64,000 bases of DNA from Marinimicrobium hydrolyticum (GTDB lineage: Bacteria; Pseudomonadota; Gammaproteobacteria; Pseudomonadales; Cellvibrionaceae). Of this stretch, positions 44,184-53,991 are shown one piece after another (the stretch's first letter is position 1; each line of letters starts with the position of its first letter). A program made the translations under genes and the position numbers. The DNA is taken from positions 62,001 through 126,000 of the forward strand of contig NZ_JAVDDU010000007.1 of assembly GCF_030848505.1 (NCBI RefSeq). The letters are read 5' to 3'. The notes below the pieces were generated by a model, which worked only from the letters and a program-made list of their open reading frames with translations, was not told the DNA's origin and searched no databases.

Positions 44184-47144
44184 TTACAGCATCGATTCAA
44201 TATGGCGCGGCAGCTTGATGGAGAATTGTGCGCCACGAAGATTCACTTTGTCCACCGGGCTCACGATTTCCAGGTTGCCGCCGTGGTCTTCGATAATACT
44301 GTATACCATTGCCAGCCCAAGACCGGTGCCTTCCCCGGGATCTTTGGTGGTAAAAAACGGTTCCAGAATCTGGTCCATCTTGTCGGGAGGGATACCGCTA
44401 CCTTCATCGGTTACCGAGAACATAATGCTGTATTCGTCCTCGCTGCTGTCCAGCATAACACGACCTTGGGGTGGGCTGGCATCCCGGGCATTGGACAACA
44501 GATTGATGAATACCTGAATGATGTGCTGGCTATCGCCCGCCACTATGGCGTTGCGAGCGATATTGTTGTGGAAGATTACCTCGTTTTTGTCCTTCTGCAA
44601 GGACAGCAGTTGGATGGCCTCCTCCGCGCATTCGCGTAGCTTGACCGCTTCAAACTCGGTCTTCTTGTTCTGCCCGCTGTGGGAGAAACTCACTAGGGAT
44701 TGCACAATACGGCTGACGCGGTCGGTTTGACTGAGAATCTGGTCCGCAGTTTCCAGAATTTCCGAGTTTTCCGACTCGTAGCGCAGGTTTTGGGCCAGAC
44801 ATGCGATGCCGGTGATGGGGTTGCCGATTTCGTGGGCCACGCCCGCCGCCAGACGGCCGACTGAGGCCAGGCGTTCACTGTGGATCAGTTCCTGCTCCAG
44901 CAACTGGGTTTCAGTTACGTCTTCCAGCAGGATCACCTGATCGTATTCTTCAGCGTTGATGTTGCCCTCAATGTTTGCCTTGTGCAGGCTGATCCAGTGG
45001 GGCCGGCCTTCCAGCTCAATTTGCTGCCGGTAGTAGTGGGGCTGGCTGTTGTGGCTGAAATCCAGCAACAGGCCCCGCCAGGGTTCGTCCAGATCCTGCA
45101 GCCGCGAGCCCGTGATGTCGTCGCTGGGAATACGGGTGAGTATTTCCATGGCCCGGTTCCACATCAAAATCTCACCATCCCGGCCCAGGGAGCACACCGC
45201 CATGGGCAGCTCCTCCAGGGTCTTGCGGTGGTACAGGCGCAGGTTATTCAGCTCTGCCGCCATGCCCGTTAGGTGATCCCGGTACTCGGACAGGCGATTT
45301 TCGATCAGGTTGATATCCAATGTATCCCGGCGCTCGGCCATGGTGTAGGGCAGGTGCCGGTCCATGATCTCACCGGCTACGTGAATGCCCATTAGCCCGG
45401 ACAAGTTAGCTTCAATCTGATCGCGCAAGCGTCGCAATGCGTAAGGGCGGCGCTCGGTAATGCGCAGATTCAACTCCGCCAGGGCCACATCCACCTCGCG
45501 GCTGGCGGTGACCTTGCCCAGGGATTTGGCCAGACGGGTTTTGAATTCGACGGCGCTGTGCACATCCAGGGATTGGCGTACTGGCTGGCTTAGCTCGTCC
45601 GCCGCACACAGCTCCGCACTGTAGTGCTCTTCCTCGGTTTGCCGGCTGAGCAGGGAAACACCAATAAAAATAGCCGTGTTGGCTCCCAAAGAGAGCAGGG
45701 TCACCCCGCTCCAGAATTGTATACCCAGTGGGATGGTGAAACTGGTGCCGGGTACCGCAAAGCCGCTAACACCGGTGAACACCGGCAGCAGCAGACCCAC
45801 GAACCAGATTAAGGTGCCTGCGGTTAGCCCGGCAATCAGCCCGCGCCGGTTGCCCTTGGGCCAGAAGATAATGGCGAACATTCCTGGCAGGAATTGCAGG
45901 GTTTCAATAAACGCCAGCAGAGCCAGGTTGGTCAGGCTCTGGCGATTGTCCAGTAACCAGTAGAACAGGTAACCGCCCACGAAGATGGCGGCAATCAGCA
46001 GGCGGCGCAGCCACAGCAGTTGCAGGTAGATGTTGTCGCGGCTGCGCAGCCGCTGGGCGGGCAGAATCCAGTGGTTCATCACCATGGTGGACAAGGCCAG
46101 TGTAATCACCACCATGGCCCCGGTGGCCGCTGACAGACCGCCGAGAAAGGCCAATACCGTCAAGCCGGGTGAACCGGCCATAATGGGTACGCCCAAGGTG
46201 AAATACTGGGCCGGCAAGGGCACAGACAGCTCAAACCCGGCCCACAAGATTGGGAATACGGGCAGAGCCATAAACAGCAGAAACAGCGGGAAGGCCCACG
46301 TCACTGTGTGGGTATTGCGCATCATGGGGTTTTCCGCCACACCCATATGGAAAATGTGCGGCATGGTCACGGCGGTGGCGACGAACACCAGCAGCAAAGT
46401 GTGGGTGCTGCCATCCTGAATTGGGGCGTGCAGCAGCGCCAGGTTTTCCGGGTTCTGCAGCAGCCAGTTATCCAGCCCCTGCAGGCCGTCAAACACGCCG
46501 TATACGGCCAGGAGGCCAATAGCGCACAGAGCGAAGACCTTGATCAGGGATTCGAAGGCCATGGCGGTCACCAAGCCCCGGTGCTGCTCCCGGTTGGAGC
46601 CGAACAGGATGGTGAACAAGGCCAACACCGCACAGTAGGCCATGGCCATCAGGTCTTTGAAGGTAAAGCCGGTACCCACTACGGGTAGCGTGGGATTCCG
46701 GCTGACCGTAAGAATGTACATGGTGTCGGCGATGGCCTGAATTTGCAGGGCCATCAGGGGCAGAATGCCCAGCAGCATGCATAGCGTGGTTAGAGCACCC
46801 GCACCGTGGCTGTGGTAGCGGAAAACCAACAGGTCCGCCAGGGAGTGTACCTGGTGGCGGCGAGCCAGCTCCGCCAAAGGCGCCAGGGCCACAGGCGCGA
46901 ACAAGAACAGGGCACCCGTGCCCAGGTAATAGGCCAGGGCGCCGTAGCCGAACTGGAAGGCCAGATCGATGACCCCGTAGAAAGCCCAGGCACTGGCGAA
47001 AATCCCCAGGGAAAGGATATAGGTGAGCGGGTGCTGAGTGATGGCCTTGGGCACCCAGCCGCGCTCAGTGATCCAGGCTACGCCAAAGATCACCAATAGA
47101 TAGCTAACGCAGATTAGCGCTACATGGGTGAGCTCAAAAGTCAT
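44184..47144 (-). CDS. cbrA: Sensor histidine kinase CbrA with solute-symporter domain
   Basis: A 986-residue protein, the size of Pseudomonas CbrA. Residues 1-510 form a sodium/solute symporter-like domain with about 13 membrane segments; a linker (about 550-640) precedes a PAS domain (about 645-755, ELPMAVCSLGRDGEILMWNR), HisKA with GRLAAGVAHEIGNPITGIAC (about 775-800) and HATPase with FTTKDPGEGTGLGLAM. CbrA senses or transports His-type substrates in pseudomonads; the ligand here is unknown. It overlaps the small cbrX ORF at its start and precedes cbrB by 64 bases. Confidence 0.94.
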   Translation of the reverse strand: MTFELTHVALICVSYLLVIFGVAWITERGWVPKAITQHPLTYILSLGIFASAWAFYGVIDLAFQFGYGALAYYLGTGALFLFAPVALAPLAELARRHQVHSLADLLVFRYHSHGAGALTTLCMLLGILPLMALQIQAIADTMYILTVSRNPTLPVVGTGFTFKDLMAMAYCAVLALFTILFGSNREQHRGLVTAMAFESLIKVFALCAIGLLAVYGVFDGLQGLDNWLLQNPENLALLHAPIQDGSTHTLLLVFVATAVTMPHIFHMGVAENPMMRNTHTVTWAFPLFLLFMALPVFPILWAGFELSVPLPAQYFTLGVPIMAGSPGLTVLAFLGGLSAATGAMVVITLALSTMVMNHWILPAQRLRSRDNIYLQLLWLRRLLIAAIFVGGYLFYWLLDNRQSLTNLALLAFIETLQFLPGMFAIIFWPKGNRRGLIAGLTAGTLIWFVGLLLPVFTGVSGFAVPGTSFTIPLGIQFWSGVTLLSLGANTAIFIGVSLLSRQTEEEHYSAELCAADELSQPVRQSLDVHSAVEFKTRLAKSLGKVTASREVDVALAELNLRITERRPYALRRLRDQIEANLSGLMGIHVAGEIMDRHLPYTMAERRDTLDINLIENRLSEYRDHLTGMAAELNNLRLYHRKTLEELPMAVCSLGRDGEILMWNRAMEILTRIPSDDITGSRLQDLDEPWRGLLLDFSHNSQPHYYRQQIELEGRPHWISLHKANIEGNINAEEYDQVILLEDVTETQLLEQELIHSERLASVGRLAAGVAHEIGNPITGIACLAQNLRYESENSEILETADQILSQTDRVSRIVQSLVSFSHSGQNKKTEFEAVKLRECAEEAIQLLSLQKDKNEVIFHNNIARNAIVAGDSQHIIQVFINLLSNARDASPPQGRVMLDSSEDEYSIMFSVTDEGSGIPPDKMDQILEPFFTTKDPGEGTGLGLAMVYSIIEDHGGNLEIVSPVDKVNLRGAQFSIKLPRHIESML

Positions 47145-47313
47145 GGGGTCTCTTTCGGCGCGCTTGCACTACGTAGGCGATAATAATGACCAGCACCCAG
47201 ACAATGTAGGGCCGAAACCAGGCGCCTTCGGGATTGATTATCCAACTGAACAGGGTGGGTGAAAAAATATACGCGATCAGGAGCAGCAGTATGACCAGGC
47301 GCTGGTTGTTCAT
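47134..47313 (-). CDS. cbrX: Small membrane protein CbrX
   Basis: A 59-residue ORF starting MNNQRLVILLLLIAYIFSPT, with a second hydrophobic segment (YIVWVLVIIIAYVV) and a basic end (QARRKRPHDF). GAGGAA lies about ten bases before ATG 47313. Its 3' end overlaps the cbrA start by 11 bases in another frame. In Pseudomonas a small two-helix protein gene, cbrX, has this position and overlap, so translational coupling to cbrA is likely. Function unknown. Confidence 0.8.
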   Translation of the reverse strand: MNNQRLVILLLLIAYIFSPTLFSWIINPEGAWFRPYIVWVLVIIIAYVVQARRKRPHDF

Positions 47314-47331
47314 GGTGCAGATTCCTCAGCC

Positions 47332-48279
47332 TTAGCGCTGCTCAGTGGTTGCCTGGGATTCAGGTTTGCTCAAGCCACGAATGGCCGGTGTGCGCCAGTG
47401 ACTCACAGCCCAGGCCAGCACTTCGTCAGCCGGCGCCTGGGCCAGTTCCTCTGGGGGGCTCTGGTTCAAAAAAACCAAAGCATGCCACAGATTAGCGCCC
47501 GCTTGCCCATCATTCAACGCGGGAGCGTGACTTTGTTTGCTCAGTTTCTGCCCCTGGGTGTTCAACGCGAGCGGCACATGCCCGTACAGCGGGGGCTTTT
47601 CACCCAACAGTTGAAACAGGGCGATTTGACGAGCGCTGACCTCCAGTAGATCTGAGCCGCGCACCACGTGACTGATGTGCTGAGCGATATCATCCACCAC
47701 CACCGCCAGCTGGTACGAGAACAAACCATCTTTACGTTTGATGATTTGATCGCCCACTTCCAGGCGCAGGTTCTGAGCTTGGGGGCCTTGAATAAGATCG
47801 TCAAATTGGCACACATCCGGCAGCGTGGGTACGCCCGGCGGCACGTCGTAAAGCTTAAGGCGCAGGGCGTGGGGCTGGCTGAGGTCCACCTCGCGTTGCC
47901 GGCATCGCCCGTCATAGACACCGCCCATGGCTCGGAGGTCATCGCGTGTGCAGGTACAGGGGTAAACCAAACCCGCCTGTTGCAGTTGCTCCAGGGTGTG
48001 GGCGTAGGCCTCAAGCCGTTGGCTTTGGTAGACCACTGGGCCGTCCCAGTGGAGGCCGTGATTATCCAGGCTCTCCAAAATGGCATCCTTCGCGCCAGGC
48101 TGTTCGCGCGGCGGGTCCAGGTCCTCCATGCGTACCAACCATTGCCCACCTGCCGCGCGGGCATGCGCGTAGCTTGCCAGGGCGCTAACCAGGGAGCCGA
48201 AGTGCAAGGGGCCGGTGGGCGAAGGCGCAAAGCGGCCGACATAGGAAGGGGGTAATGAAGACGCAGAGGTAGCGTTCAT
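47332..48279 (-). CDS. gluQ: Glutamyl-Q tRNA(Asp) synthetase
   Basis: A 315-residue paralog of GluRS catalytic domain that glutamylates queuosine-34 of tRNA-Asp. It has GRFAPSPTGPLHFGSL (HIGH-type motif), a Cys-rich zinc site CTCTRDDL plus YDGRCR near residue 120, and a KMSKS-like KLSKQ. There is no anticodon-binding domain, as expected. ATG 48279 is used; a TTG at 48288 would add three residues. It follows dksA, the conserved pair. Confidence 0.94.
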   Translation of the reverse strand: MNATSASSLPPSYVGRFAPSPTGPLHFGSLVSALASYAHARAAGGQWLVRMEDLDPPREQPGAKDAILESLDNHGLHWDGPVVYQSQRLEAYAHTLEQLQQAGLVYPCTCTRDDLRAMGGVYDGRCRQREVDLSQPHALRLKLYDVPPGVPTLPDVCQFDDLIQGPQAQNLRLEVGDQIIKRKDGLFSYQLAVVVDDIAQHISHVVRGSDLLEVSARQIALFQLLGEKPPLYGHVPLALNTQGQKLSKQSHAPALNDGQAGANLWHALVFLNQSPPEELAQAPADEVLAWAVSHWRTPAIRGLSKPESQATTEQR

Positions 48280-48316
48280 GATGGCCAAACGTTTTTCAAC
48301 AGCCAGGTAAATTGGG

Positions 48317-48343
48317 TTCGTGCCGAGAGAGCCCCGGCACGAA
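48317..48343. other. Hairpin between dksA and gluQ
   Basis: TTCGTGCCG and CGGCACGAA pair perfectly over 9 bp with a 9-base loop. No T tract follows on the transcribed strand, so it is more likely an mRNA stabiliser or processing site than a terminator. An expanded 5' region may modulate gluQ, as reported for E. coli dksA-gluQ. Confidence 0.5.
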
Positions 48344-48357
48344 CGAGGGGTGGCGCT

Positions 48358-48801
48358 TTAGCCACCCACTTGTTTTTCTTTGATTTCATCCAGGGTTTTG
48401 CAGTCCACACACAGGGTCGCGGTGGGCCGAGCTTCCAGACGACGAATGCCGATTTCAACGCCGCAGGCGTGGCAGTAACCGTAATCGTCCGTTTCAATCA
48501 GCTCGAGCGTGCTGTCGATCTTTTTGATCAGCTTGCGCTCGCGATCCCGGGTACGCAGTTCCAGGCTGAACTCTTCTTCCTGGCTGGCGCGGTCGGCTGG
48601 GTCGGGAAAGTTGGCCGCTTCGTCCTTCAGGTGGCTCATGGTGCGGTCCACTTCTTCCATCAGCTCACGCCGCCAGGTCAGCAGCAAATGTTTAAAGTGC
48701 TCCTTCTGGTTGGCATTCATGTACTCCTCGCCCTTTTTGGGTTTATAGGGCTCAAAGGAGCGCAGGGTGTAGCTGTCCGCGTTACTTGAACTTTTGGGCA
48801 T
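48358..48801 (-). CDS. dksA: RNA polymerase-binding transcription factor DksA
   Basis: A 147-residue DksA that binds the RNA polymerase secondary channel and works with ppGpp in the stringent response. The coiled-coil tip carries the acidic pair in [12 protein letters not shown], and the zinc finger has four cysteines (CHAC and CVDC, about residues 114-138). The length matches E. coli. Confidence 0.97.
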   Translation of the reverse strand: MPKSSSNADSYTLRSFEPYKPKKGEEYMNANQKEHFKHLLLTWRRELMEEVDRTMSHLKDEAANFPDPADRASQEEEFSLELRTRDRERKLIKKIDSTLELIETDDYGYCHACGVEIGIRRLEARPTATLCVDCKTLDEIKEKQVGG

Positions 48802-49197
48802 GGCTTAGCCTCGTTTGACTTCCCAGAGCCGGCCGAACCGGCGAAGTTAATAGCAAACTGACAATAGTTGGACTGTCTCTGTATGGGCGTCCTGCAGGAC
48901 GGCTTCCCTCAGCCACAAGTCCATCTACGGATACTATAGGAGTCTTCAGCGAACATAAACGGTGGCCGCTGCAGTCACCCCTTTTAGAAGGGGTGGCAAG
49001 CTACCAGATATCAAAAACCTGCGCCAGCATTTTTTCGGCTCCAAGGGTGTAGTGGTCCATTTCGGTGCTATTTTACTCGTTTCTTGGGGTTTTCGGGGCT
49101 GATTCGGGCTTTGGCGCCGTTGGCAGGGGCGCATTTGTCGCTGGCGGCAAATACTGCAAGAATGCGTCTTTCCGTAATGTAAAACTGCAGGAAAACC
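48802..49197. other. Divergent promoter region between dksA and sfsA
   Basis: No gene seen. It holds a 14-bp perfect palindrome CGTCCTGCAGGACG (48888-48901) and a hairpin CACCCCTT-TTAG-AAGGGGTG (48976-48995), and must contain the promoters of both flanking genes. Confidence 0.5.
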
Positions 49198-49920
49198 ATG
49201 TCTTCTGATTTACCCCCTACCAAGCTCTGGCAGTCTGGCGTATTGCTGCGCCGCTATAAGCGTTTTTTAGCCGATGTGCAGCTGGCGGATGGCTCTGAAA
49301 TCACCATTCACTGCCCCAATACCGGTTCCATGAAGAATTGTCTGTTACCCGGCAGCGCTTGCTGGTTTTCTGAGTCTGATAATCCTAAACGCAAATACCC
49401 CCACACCTGGGAGTTGGCCAGTACTCCGGGTGGCCATTGGGCCGGCATCAATACCGGCCGCGCCAATGCCCTGGTGGAAGAAGCTATCCGCAATGGAGTT
49501 ATTCAGGAGCTGCAAGGGTACGATCGGCTGCTTAGAGAGCAGCGCTACGGCAGTGAAAAATCCCGCGTGGATTTTTTATTGGAGCGGGCTGACGAACAGT
49601 GTTTTGTGGAAGTGAAGAGCGTCACCCTTATGGAGGAGGCCGGCCAGGGGTTGTTTCCAGATGCGGTCAGCAGCCGTGGTGCCAGGCACCTGCGTGAACT
49701 GATAGCGATGGCCCAAAATGTCCATAGAGCCGTGTTGTTGTTTTGTGTTCAGCACACGGGCATTCACTGGGTGGAGCCGGCGGACGCGATTGATCCGCTG
49801 TACGGGCAGACTTTACGTATGGCGGCGGAGGCGGGGGTAGAACTGCTGGCCTATGGGGCAAGCATTGTGCCCGAGCAGGGGCAAATTACGTTGACCAACG
49901 CTTTACCGGTGAGCATATAA
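49198..49920 (+). CDS. sfsA: Sugar fermentation stimulation protein homolog SfsA
   Basis: A 240-residue SfsA, a nuclease-like-fold DNA-binding protein of unclear role. Motifs [15 protein letters not shown] (about residues 39-53), RVDFLL and [10 protein letters not shown] (nuclease-like EVK) and [16 protein letters not shown] are present. It is divergent from dksA, its usual neighbour in gammaproteobacteria. The stop lies just before a bidirectional terminator. Confidence 0.93.
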   Translation: MSSDLPPTKLWQSGVLLRRYKRFLADVQLADGSEITIHCPNTGSMKNCLLPGSACWFSESDNPKRKYPHTWELASTPGGHWAGINTGRANALVEEAIRNGVIQELQGYDRLLREQRYGSEKSRVDFLLERADEQCFVEVKSVTLMEEAGQGLFPDAVSSRGARHLRELIAMAQNVHRAVLLFCVQHTGIHWVEPADAIDPLYGQTLRMAAEAGVELLAYGASIVPEQGQITLTNALPVSI

Positions 49921-49948
49921 AAAAATGGGGCCGGCAAAGCCGGCCCCA
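49919..49948. terminator. Bidirectional terminator between sfsA and the zinc operon
   Basis: A perfect 10-bp stem TGGGGCCGGC-AAA-GCCGGCCCCA (49926-49948), with a run of A residues on its left, which gives a T tract for minus-strand transcripts arriving from the zinc operon. Confidence 0.85.
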
Positions 49949-49975
49949 TACGCTAGAAGAACTACTTAATGGCGC

Positions 49976-51397
49976 TTAGTGATCGTGATGATCATGGTCA
50001 TCTTCGTCGTCATGATCATGATCGTCGTGGTGATCGTCTTCGTCGTCGTGATGGTCATGATCATCTTCATCGTGATCGTGGTCATCATGATGGTGGTCGT
50101 CGACCAAACCCAGCCACACCAGTCTGTGCGGGACAAAGTCGAAGTAGAAGGTATCTACGACTTCGCCATGATCCAGGTCCACAACCTTAACGGCTTGTTC
50201 GGCCGAATCGGTCACAAACGCATAGTGACCATCGCCAGATATGGCGAGTTGGAAAGCACTGCCTTCCAGCGCTGTGGTGCTGTGAGTAACTTGCAAGCGC
50301 TCAGCGTGTACGGACCAGTCATGGGTATCGAGCAGCGTTAAACCGCCTTGGTTATCGAGAATAACAAACAGCTCACCGTGATCGGCGAACGCGTAGCCAA
50401 CCGGTGCCAGGTCTTCGTCTGCCGTCCACGGAATTATTTCAAAAGCACCTTCACCCGCCGGGTCAATGCTGTAAAGAACCCCGGAGCTGACGCCCACGAA
50501 CGTTTCCACCTCGTGGTGGCCGAAAATCGTGCCTATGCGGTGTTCAAACTCCAGCTTGCGAGCTTCAAAGTCGGAGTGATCTGAGTGTACTTCTTCTTCA
50601 ATCAACAGTACGCCGTCAGAGCAGCCGAAGGCGACAAAATCATGGTTTTGCGCACTGCCGTGCAGGCCTGGGCAGAGAGCTTCGAACAGTTCTTCCTGAT
50701 CGTAGTGATCATGGTGCAGATGATAAACGGCCACCTGGTTCGGCAAGGTTGAATCCGGGTCGGCTTCGCTACCGCGGACAGTGGAGATCAGGTACTCGCC
50801 GCGCAGTTGTGCCGCACCGTGCTGATTACTGGTGTATTCGAGTACTTTCGGGTCGTGCCCGTGCCGAATGTCGTGCTCGTTGAAGACATTTACAAACGCA
50901 GGAGCGCCAGCGTTGCCGTCGAAGAAGATCACCAGGTCGTCACCGGACTGAGTGACGTGGGCGGGGCGATCGCCCTGCAATTCGTAGTCTAATAGGCTCG
51001 GATCGTCAGTAATCAGGTGGCCGTGATCGCCGTGAGACTCTTCGTAGATACCGCTATCGACAAAGTTCACCAGGCCATTGTCGCCACCACGTACCACGAC
51101 GCCGAAACGGTGGGAGGGGCTGGCAAACAACCGAGAGGGAACGCCATCCAGATGAAACTCTGCTACCAGTTCTTCGCTTTTCACATCGAACACATAAATG
51201 TGTTGGTCGTCCGGTGCGGAGAGCAACAGGCGGCCAGCCTGAGCGCCGTGATCGTGGTCGTGATCATGAGGATCTTCGGGAGGCACTCGATCCAGTTCCG
51301 TGAAATTAGTACTGCTGCCACCGCAGGCGCTTAATAGCAAAGCGGATGAAAGCAATAAAGGGTAACTCAGTTTTTTAAATAAGCCTGAAGTTTCCAT
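49976..51397 (-). CDS. His-rich beta-propeller lipoprotein (AztD-like zinc binder)
   Basis: A 473-residue predicted lipoprotein. The signal peptide ends in lipobox LSACG (Cys about 25), followed by a metal-binding DPHDHDHDHG stretch, a beta-propeller-type body (residues 55-415) with repeated VYFD-like blades and scattered His, and an extreme His/Asp tail over about the last 50 residues. The propeller with an N-terminal His cluster recalls AztD, a periplasmic zinc metallochaperone; the lipid anchor and long tail are differences. It is the second gene after the zinc-type TonB receptor (79 bases apart). Confidence 0.75.
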   Translation of the reverse strand: METSGLFKKLSYPLLLSSALLLSACGGSSTNFTELDRVPPEDPHDHDHDHGAQAGRLLLSAPDDQHIYVFDVKSEELVAEFHLDGVPSRLFASPSHRFGVVVRGGDNGLVNFVDSGIYEESHGDHGHLITDDPSLLDYELQGDRPAHVTQSGDDLVIFFDGNAGAPAFVNVFNEHDIRHGHDPKVLEYTSNQHGAAQLRGEYLISTVRGSEADPDSTLPNQVAVYHLHHDHYDQEELFEALCPGLHGSAQNHDFVAFGCSDGVLLIEEEVHSDHSDFEARKLEFEHRIGTIFGHHEVETFVGVSSGVLYSIDPAGEGAFEIIPWTADEDLAPVGYAFADHGELFVILDNQGGLTLLDTHDWSVHAERLQVTHSTTALEGSAFQLAISGDGHYAFVTDSAEQAVKVVDLDHGEVVDTFYFDFVPHRLVWLGLVDDHHHDDHDHDEDDHDHHDDEDDHHDDHDHDDEDDHDHHDH

Positions 51398-51476
51398 GTT
51401 GACCTCTGGGTTTTAAGGTTGGTGTCGAAGCGAGGAAAGGTAACCTTTCCGTTTTCGTGGTGTAGTTTGTCGATTA

Positions 51477-53846
51477 TTAAAAAGTCGAACGAATTCCCGC
51501 GGCGAAAGAACGCCCCGGTAACGGCGCACGGTCTTTAAGGAACGATGTGTGTGGCCGCGCTTCCTGGTCGGTAAGGTTATTACCCCGAACGTACAGGGTG
51601 ATGTTCTGCCGGCCGGCGGTAAAATCGTACCCCGCTTGAGCTTCCAGTAAGGTGTAGCCTTCGGTTTCTGTTTCCAGTGGCGCCGTTCGGCTTTGATCGA
51701 AGTAATGTGTGGCAGCCAGTTCGGCGCTGTAGTTGCCCGATGCGAAATTCAACTGAGCGCCCAGGCGCAGCGGTGGAATACGCGGCAGATCTTCACCGCC
51801 GCGCAGAGATGCGCGGGTGTAGTCGGCGAAACCTTTTAGGCGGAATTGATTGTTGATTTGCCATACGGCTTGGCCTTCAAAGCCATAGAGTCGGGCATCC
51901 TGTGCGGTAAACACATAAACCGGCAGGCCTTCGTCGTCGCCATGGTCGTGTCCGTGGTCGTGGCCATGACCATCGTCGGCGTGCAAGCCGGTTTCACTCA
52001 AATAGTAAAAATCGTCGATCTGGTTGTAGAAAGCATTCAAGGTGAAACCAAAGTCACCCTCAAATTTTTTCAGAGACACGTCGATGTTGTTTGATGTTTC
52101 CAGTTCAACCGGATCCATATTCAGGTCAACGTGAATGTCTCCGTCTGTACCCTCGTACACGTCAAATAGGGCGCCCACTTCAAAGGCACCTGTGCCAATG
52201 TGGGCACCGTACGACAAAAGCTCGGCGGCTGAAGGTGCCCGCTGTGAGTGGGAGATGGAGGCGGCGACATTGTAGCCCGGGGTGAAATCCCAAACCGCAC
52301 CGGCAGAAAGGCTAACAGGCTCGAAAACACTTTTGACGCTGAGCACTGAGAGCAAACCATCCGTATCGTGATCATCCAGGTCCATAATGACTTCTGGAGC
52401 GCGGACTTCCACCCGCTCTATGCGCCCACCCAGTTGAACCTGTACGGGGCCAAAGTGCCTTTCCTCAACCAGTGCAAGGGCCAGACTCTCAGTGATCGAA
52501 GGAGGAGTAAATGCCTCAATACCTTCAGCCGCAAAGTCTTCATGCTTGTAGTGAACGCTCAGAGCACCACGCCAATGGGCTAAAGGGTGGTGCTGCAACT
52601 CAACCCGGGCTTCCGATACGGTGCTGTCAAAGGTCGTAAGCGCTTCACCGGCTTCGATTTCGTGATGTGTGTACTCGGTGTAGCCAAGGCGAGTGTTTAG
52701 AGAGCTGAAAATGTGGTGGTTCAGGGACAATTCACTGTGCAATTGAATACGGTCCTGGGTCAGATCCGCGTAAACGCCATCGTCATCGTCGTGGCCGTGA
52801 CCATGGTCGTGTTCGTGGCCGGGAATCCCATAAGTCCGATCCAGCCGGCCATAGGAAATCCCAACAAAACCGTTGTCCAGCAAATAGCTGCCGCCCAGGT
52901 TGAAGCCACTGGCATCGTAGGCGGAATCATCCAGGCGATAGCCATGTCCGTGGCCATCGTCATGATCGTGATCATGGCCGTCGTCATCGTCGTGATGGCG
53001 CTCGGCGGGTACAGGAATGCGGTAATCGCTGGACTCGCGCCAGAAGCCGTCCGCATGAAAGGCAAAGTTGTCAAACCCGCTGGTCAGGCTACCCGAAATC
53101 ATGTTTTCGTCTGCCACTGTATCGTGCTGAATTTGCCAGCTCCCCACCGTGGCGTTGTCTTGAGGTACGCGGCTGTCAACGACATTAACCACCCCGCCAA
53201 TAGCCCCGCTGCCGTACAGCAAAGTGGCTGGGCCGCGTAGAATTTCGATTTGCTGGGCGGTGGAGGTTTCCGTGGCCACGGCGTGATCCGGCCCCACCCG
53301 GGAGGCGTCACCGGCGTCCAGGCCGTTTTGGGTAATCAGCACACGCGGGCCTTCCAGGCCGCGAATTACTGGGCTGCTGGCGACCGGGCCGTAATAATTG
53401 CTGTGCACGCCTAATTGCATTCTCAGCGTGTCGCCGAGGGTTGCCGCTTGTCGGTTACGCAGGGCATCACCAGCCAGCACATCCACGGGCATGGCGGATT
53501 CCAAGTCGGAGGCGTGCCAGGGCAGAGCGGTGACATCGATGATTTCCAAAGGACTGCGGGCCAAAGTAAATTCGACGGGTGTGTCGGCATCCACATTAAT
53601 TCGACGGTTGAGATGGGTGTGGTAGGGGGCTTTGACGTGCAGTTCAACTTGATCGGTGCTCAAGTCACGCAGCACGAATTCACCTTGCGCATTGGCGGTG
53701 ACCCTTTGGTTGGTGCCGACGACTTCCACAATGGCTCCGGGGATTGGTCGACCCTGGGAATCGTTGACGGAACCGGCTATCTCGCCAGCCAAAACGCTAT
53801 GGCTGGCCAGTAGTAAGGAGCCCAGCCAAATATGGGGTTTGCGCAT
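51477..53846 (-). CDS. TonB-dependent zinc receptor (ZnuD-like)
   Basis: A 789-residue outer-membrane receptor. Signal peptide (MRKPHIWLGSLLLASHSVLA), an N-terminal carboxypeptidase-regulatory-like fold (about 22-95), a plug (about 100-230; RNRQAATLGDTLRMQLGV, PVIRGLEGPRVLITQNG) and a 22-strand barrel ending in Phe. Three predicted loops are runs of His and Asp (about residues 285-305, 345-355 and 625-640), typical of ZnuD-type zinc receptors. A Zur-box-like palindrome precedes it, and a His-rich lipoprotein follows, forming a zinc-acquisition operon. Confidence 0.88.
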   Translation of the reverse strand: MRKPHIWLGSLLLASHSVLAGEIAGSVNDSQGRPIPGAIVEVVGTNQRVTANAQGEFVLRDLSTDQVELHVKAPYHTHLNRRINVDADTPVEFTLARSPLEIIDVTALPWHASDLESAMPVDVLAGDALRNRQAATLGDTLRMQLGVHSNYYGPVASSPVIRGLEGPRVLITQNGLDAGDASRVGPDHAVATETSTAQQIEILRGPATLLYGSGAIGGVVNVVDSRVPQDNATVGSWQIQHDTVADENMISGSLTSGFDNFAFHADGFWRESSDYRIPVPAERHHDDDDGHDHDHDDGHGHGYRLDDSAYDASGFNLGGSYLLDNGFVGISYGRLDRTYGIPGHEHDHGHGHDDDDGVYADLTQDRIQLHSELSLNHHIFSSLNTRLGYTEYTHHEIEAGEALTTFDSTVSEARVELQHHPLAHWRGALSVHYKHEDFAAEGIEAFTPPSITESLALALVEERHFGPVQVQLGGRIERVEVRAPEVIMDLDDHDTDGLLSVLSVKSVFEPVSLSAGAVWDFTPGYNVAASISHSQRAPSAAELLSYGAHIGTGAFEVGALFDVYEGTDGDIHVDLNMDPVELETSNNIDVSLKKFEGDFGFTLNAFYNQIDDFYYLSETGLHADDGHGHDHGHDHGDDEGLPVYVFTAQDARLYGFEGQAVWQINNQFRLKGFADYTRASLRGGEDLPRIPPLRLGAQLNFASGNYSAELAATHYFDQSRTAPLETETEGYTLLEAQAGYDFTAGRQNITLYVRGNNLTDQEARPHTSFLKDRAPLPGRSFAAGIRSTF

Positions 53847-53887
53847 AATGCCTCCGCGTGTGCGTAGTCTTAGTATGGGTAAAAAGA

Positions 53888-53900
53888 GTTATACTATAAC
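53888..53900. promoter_or_regulatory. Zur box upstream of the zinc operon
   Basis: GTTATACTATAAC is a perfect palindrome around a central C and fits the Zur core TGTTATA-N-TATAACA except at the left flank. It lies 42 bases before the receptor start codon, within the expected promoter. Zinc-loaded Zur would repress the operon. Confidence 0.85.
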
Positions 53901-53991
53901 ATAACAGGCGCGAATTAAAACATTGCAACAGTGATTGGTAAAGAAGGCAAAGGCGGGGCTGGTGCTTTTGGCTGGATTTGCGACTGAGCGT

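Noticed and set aside
49979-50100. GAT/CAT-rich tandem pattern that looks like a satellite or CRISPR-like repeat
   Set aside because: It is the coding sequence of the His/Asp tail; spacing is irregular and lacks repeat-spacer organisation.
52713-53240. Plus-strand ORF rich in Val, Met and Ile opposite the TonB receptor
   Set aside because: An artefact of reading the His/Asp codon runs of the receptor in antisense.
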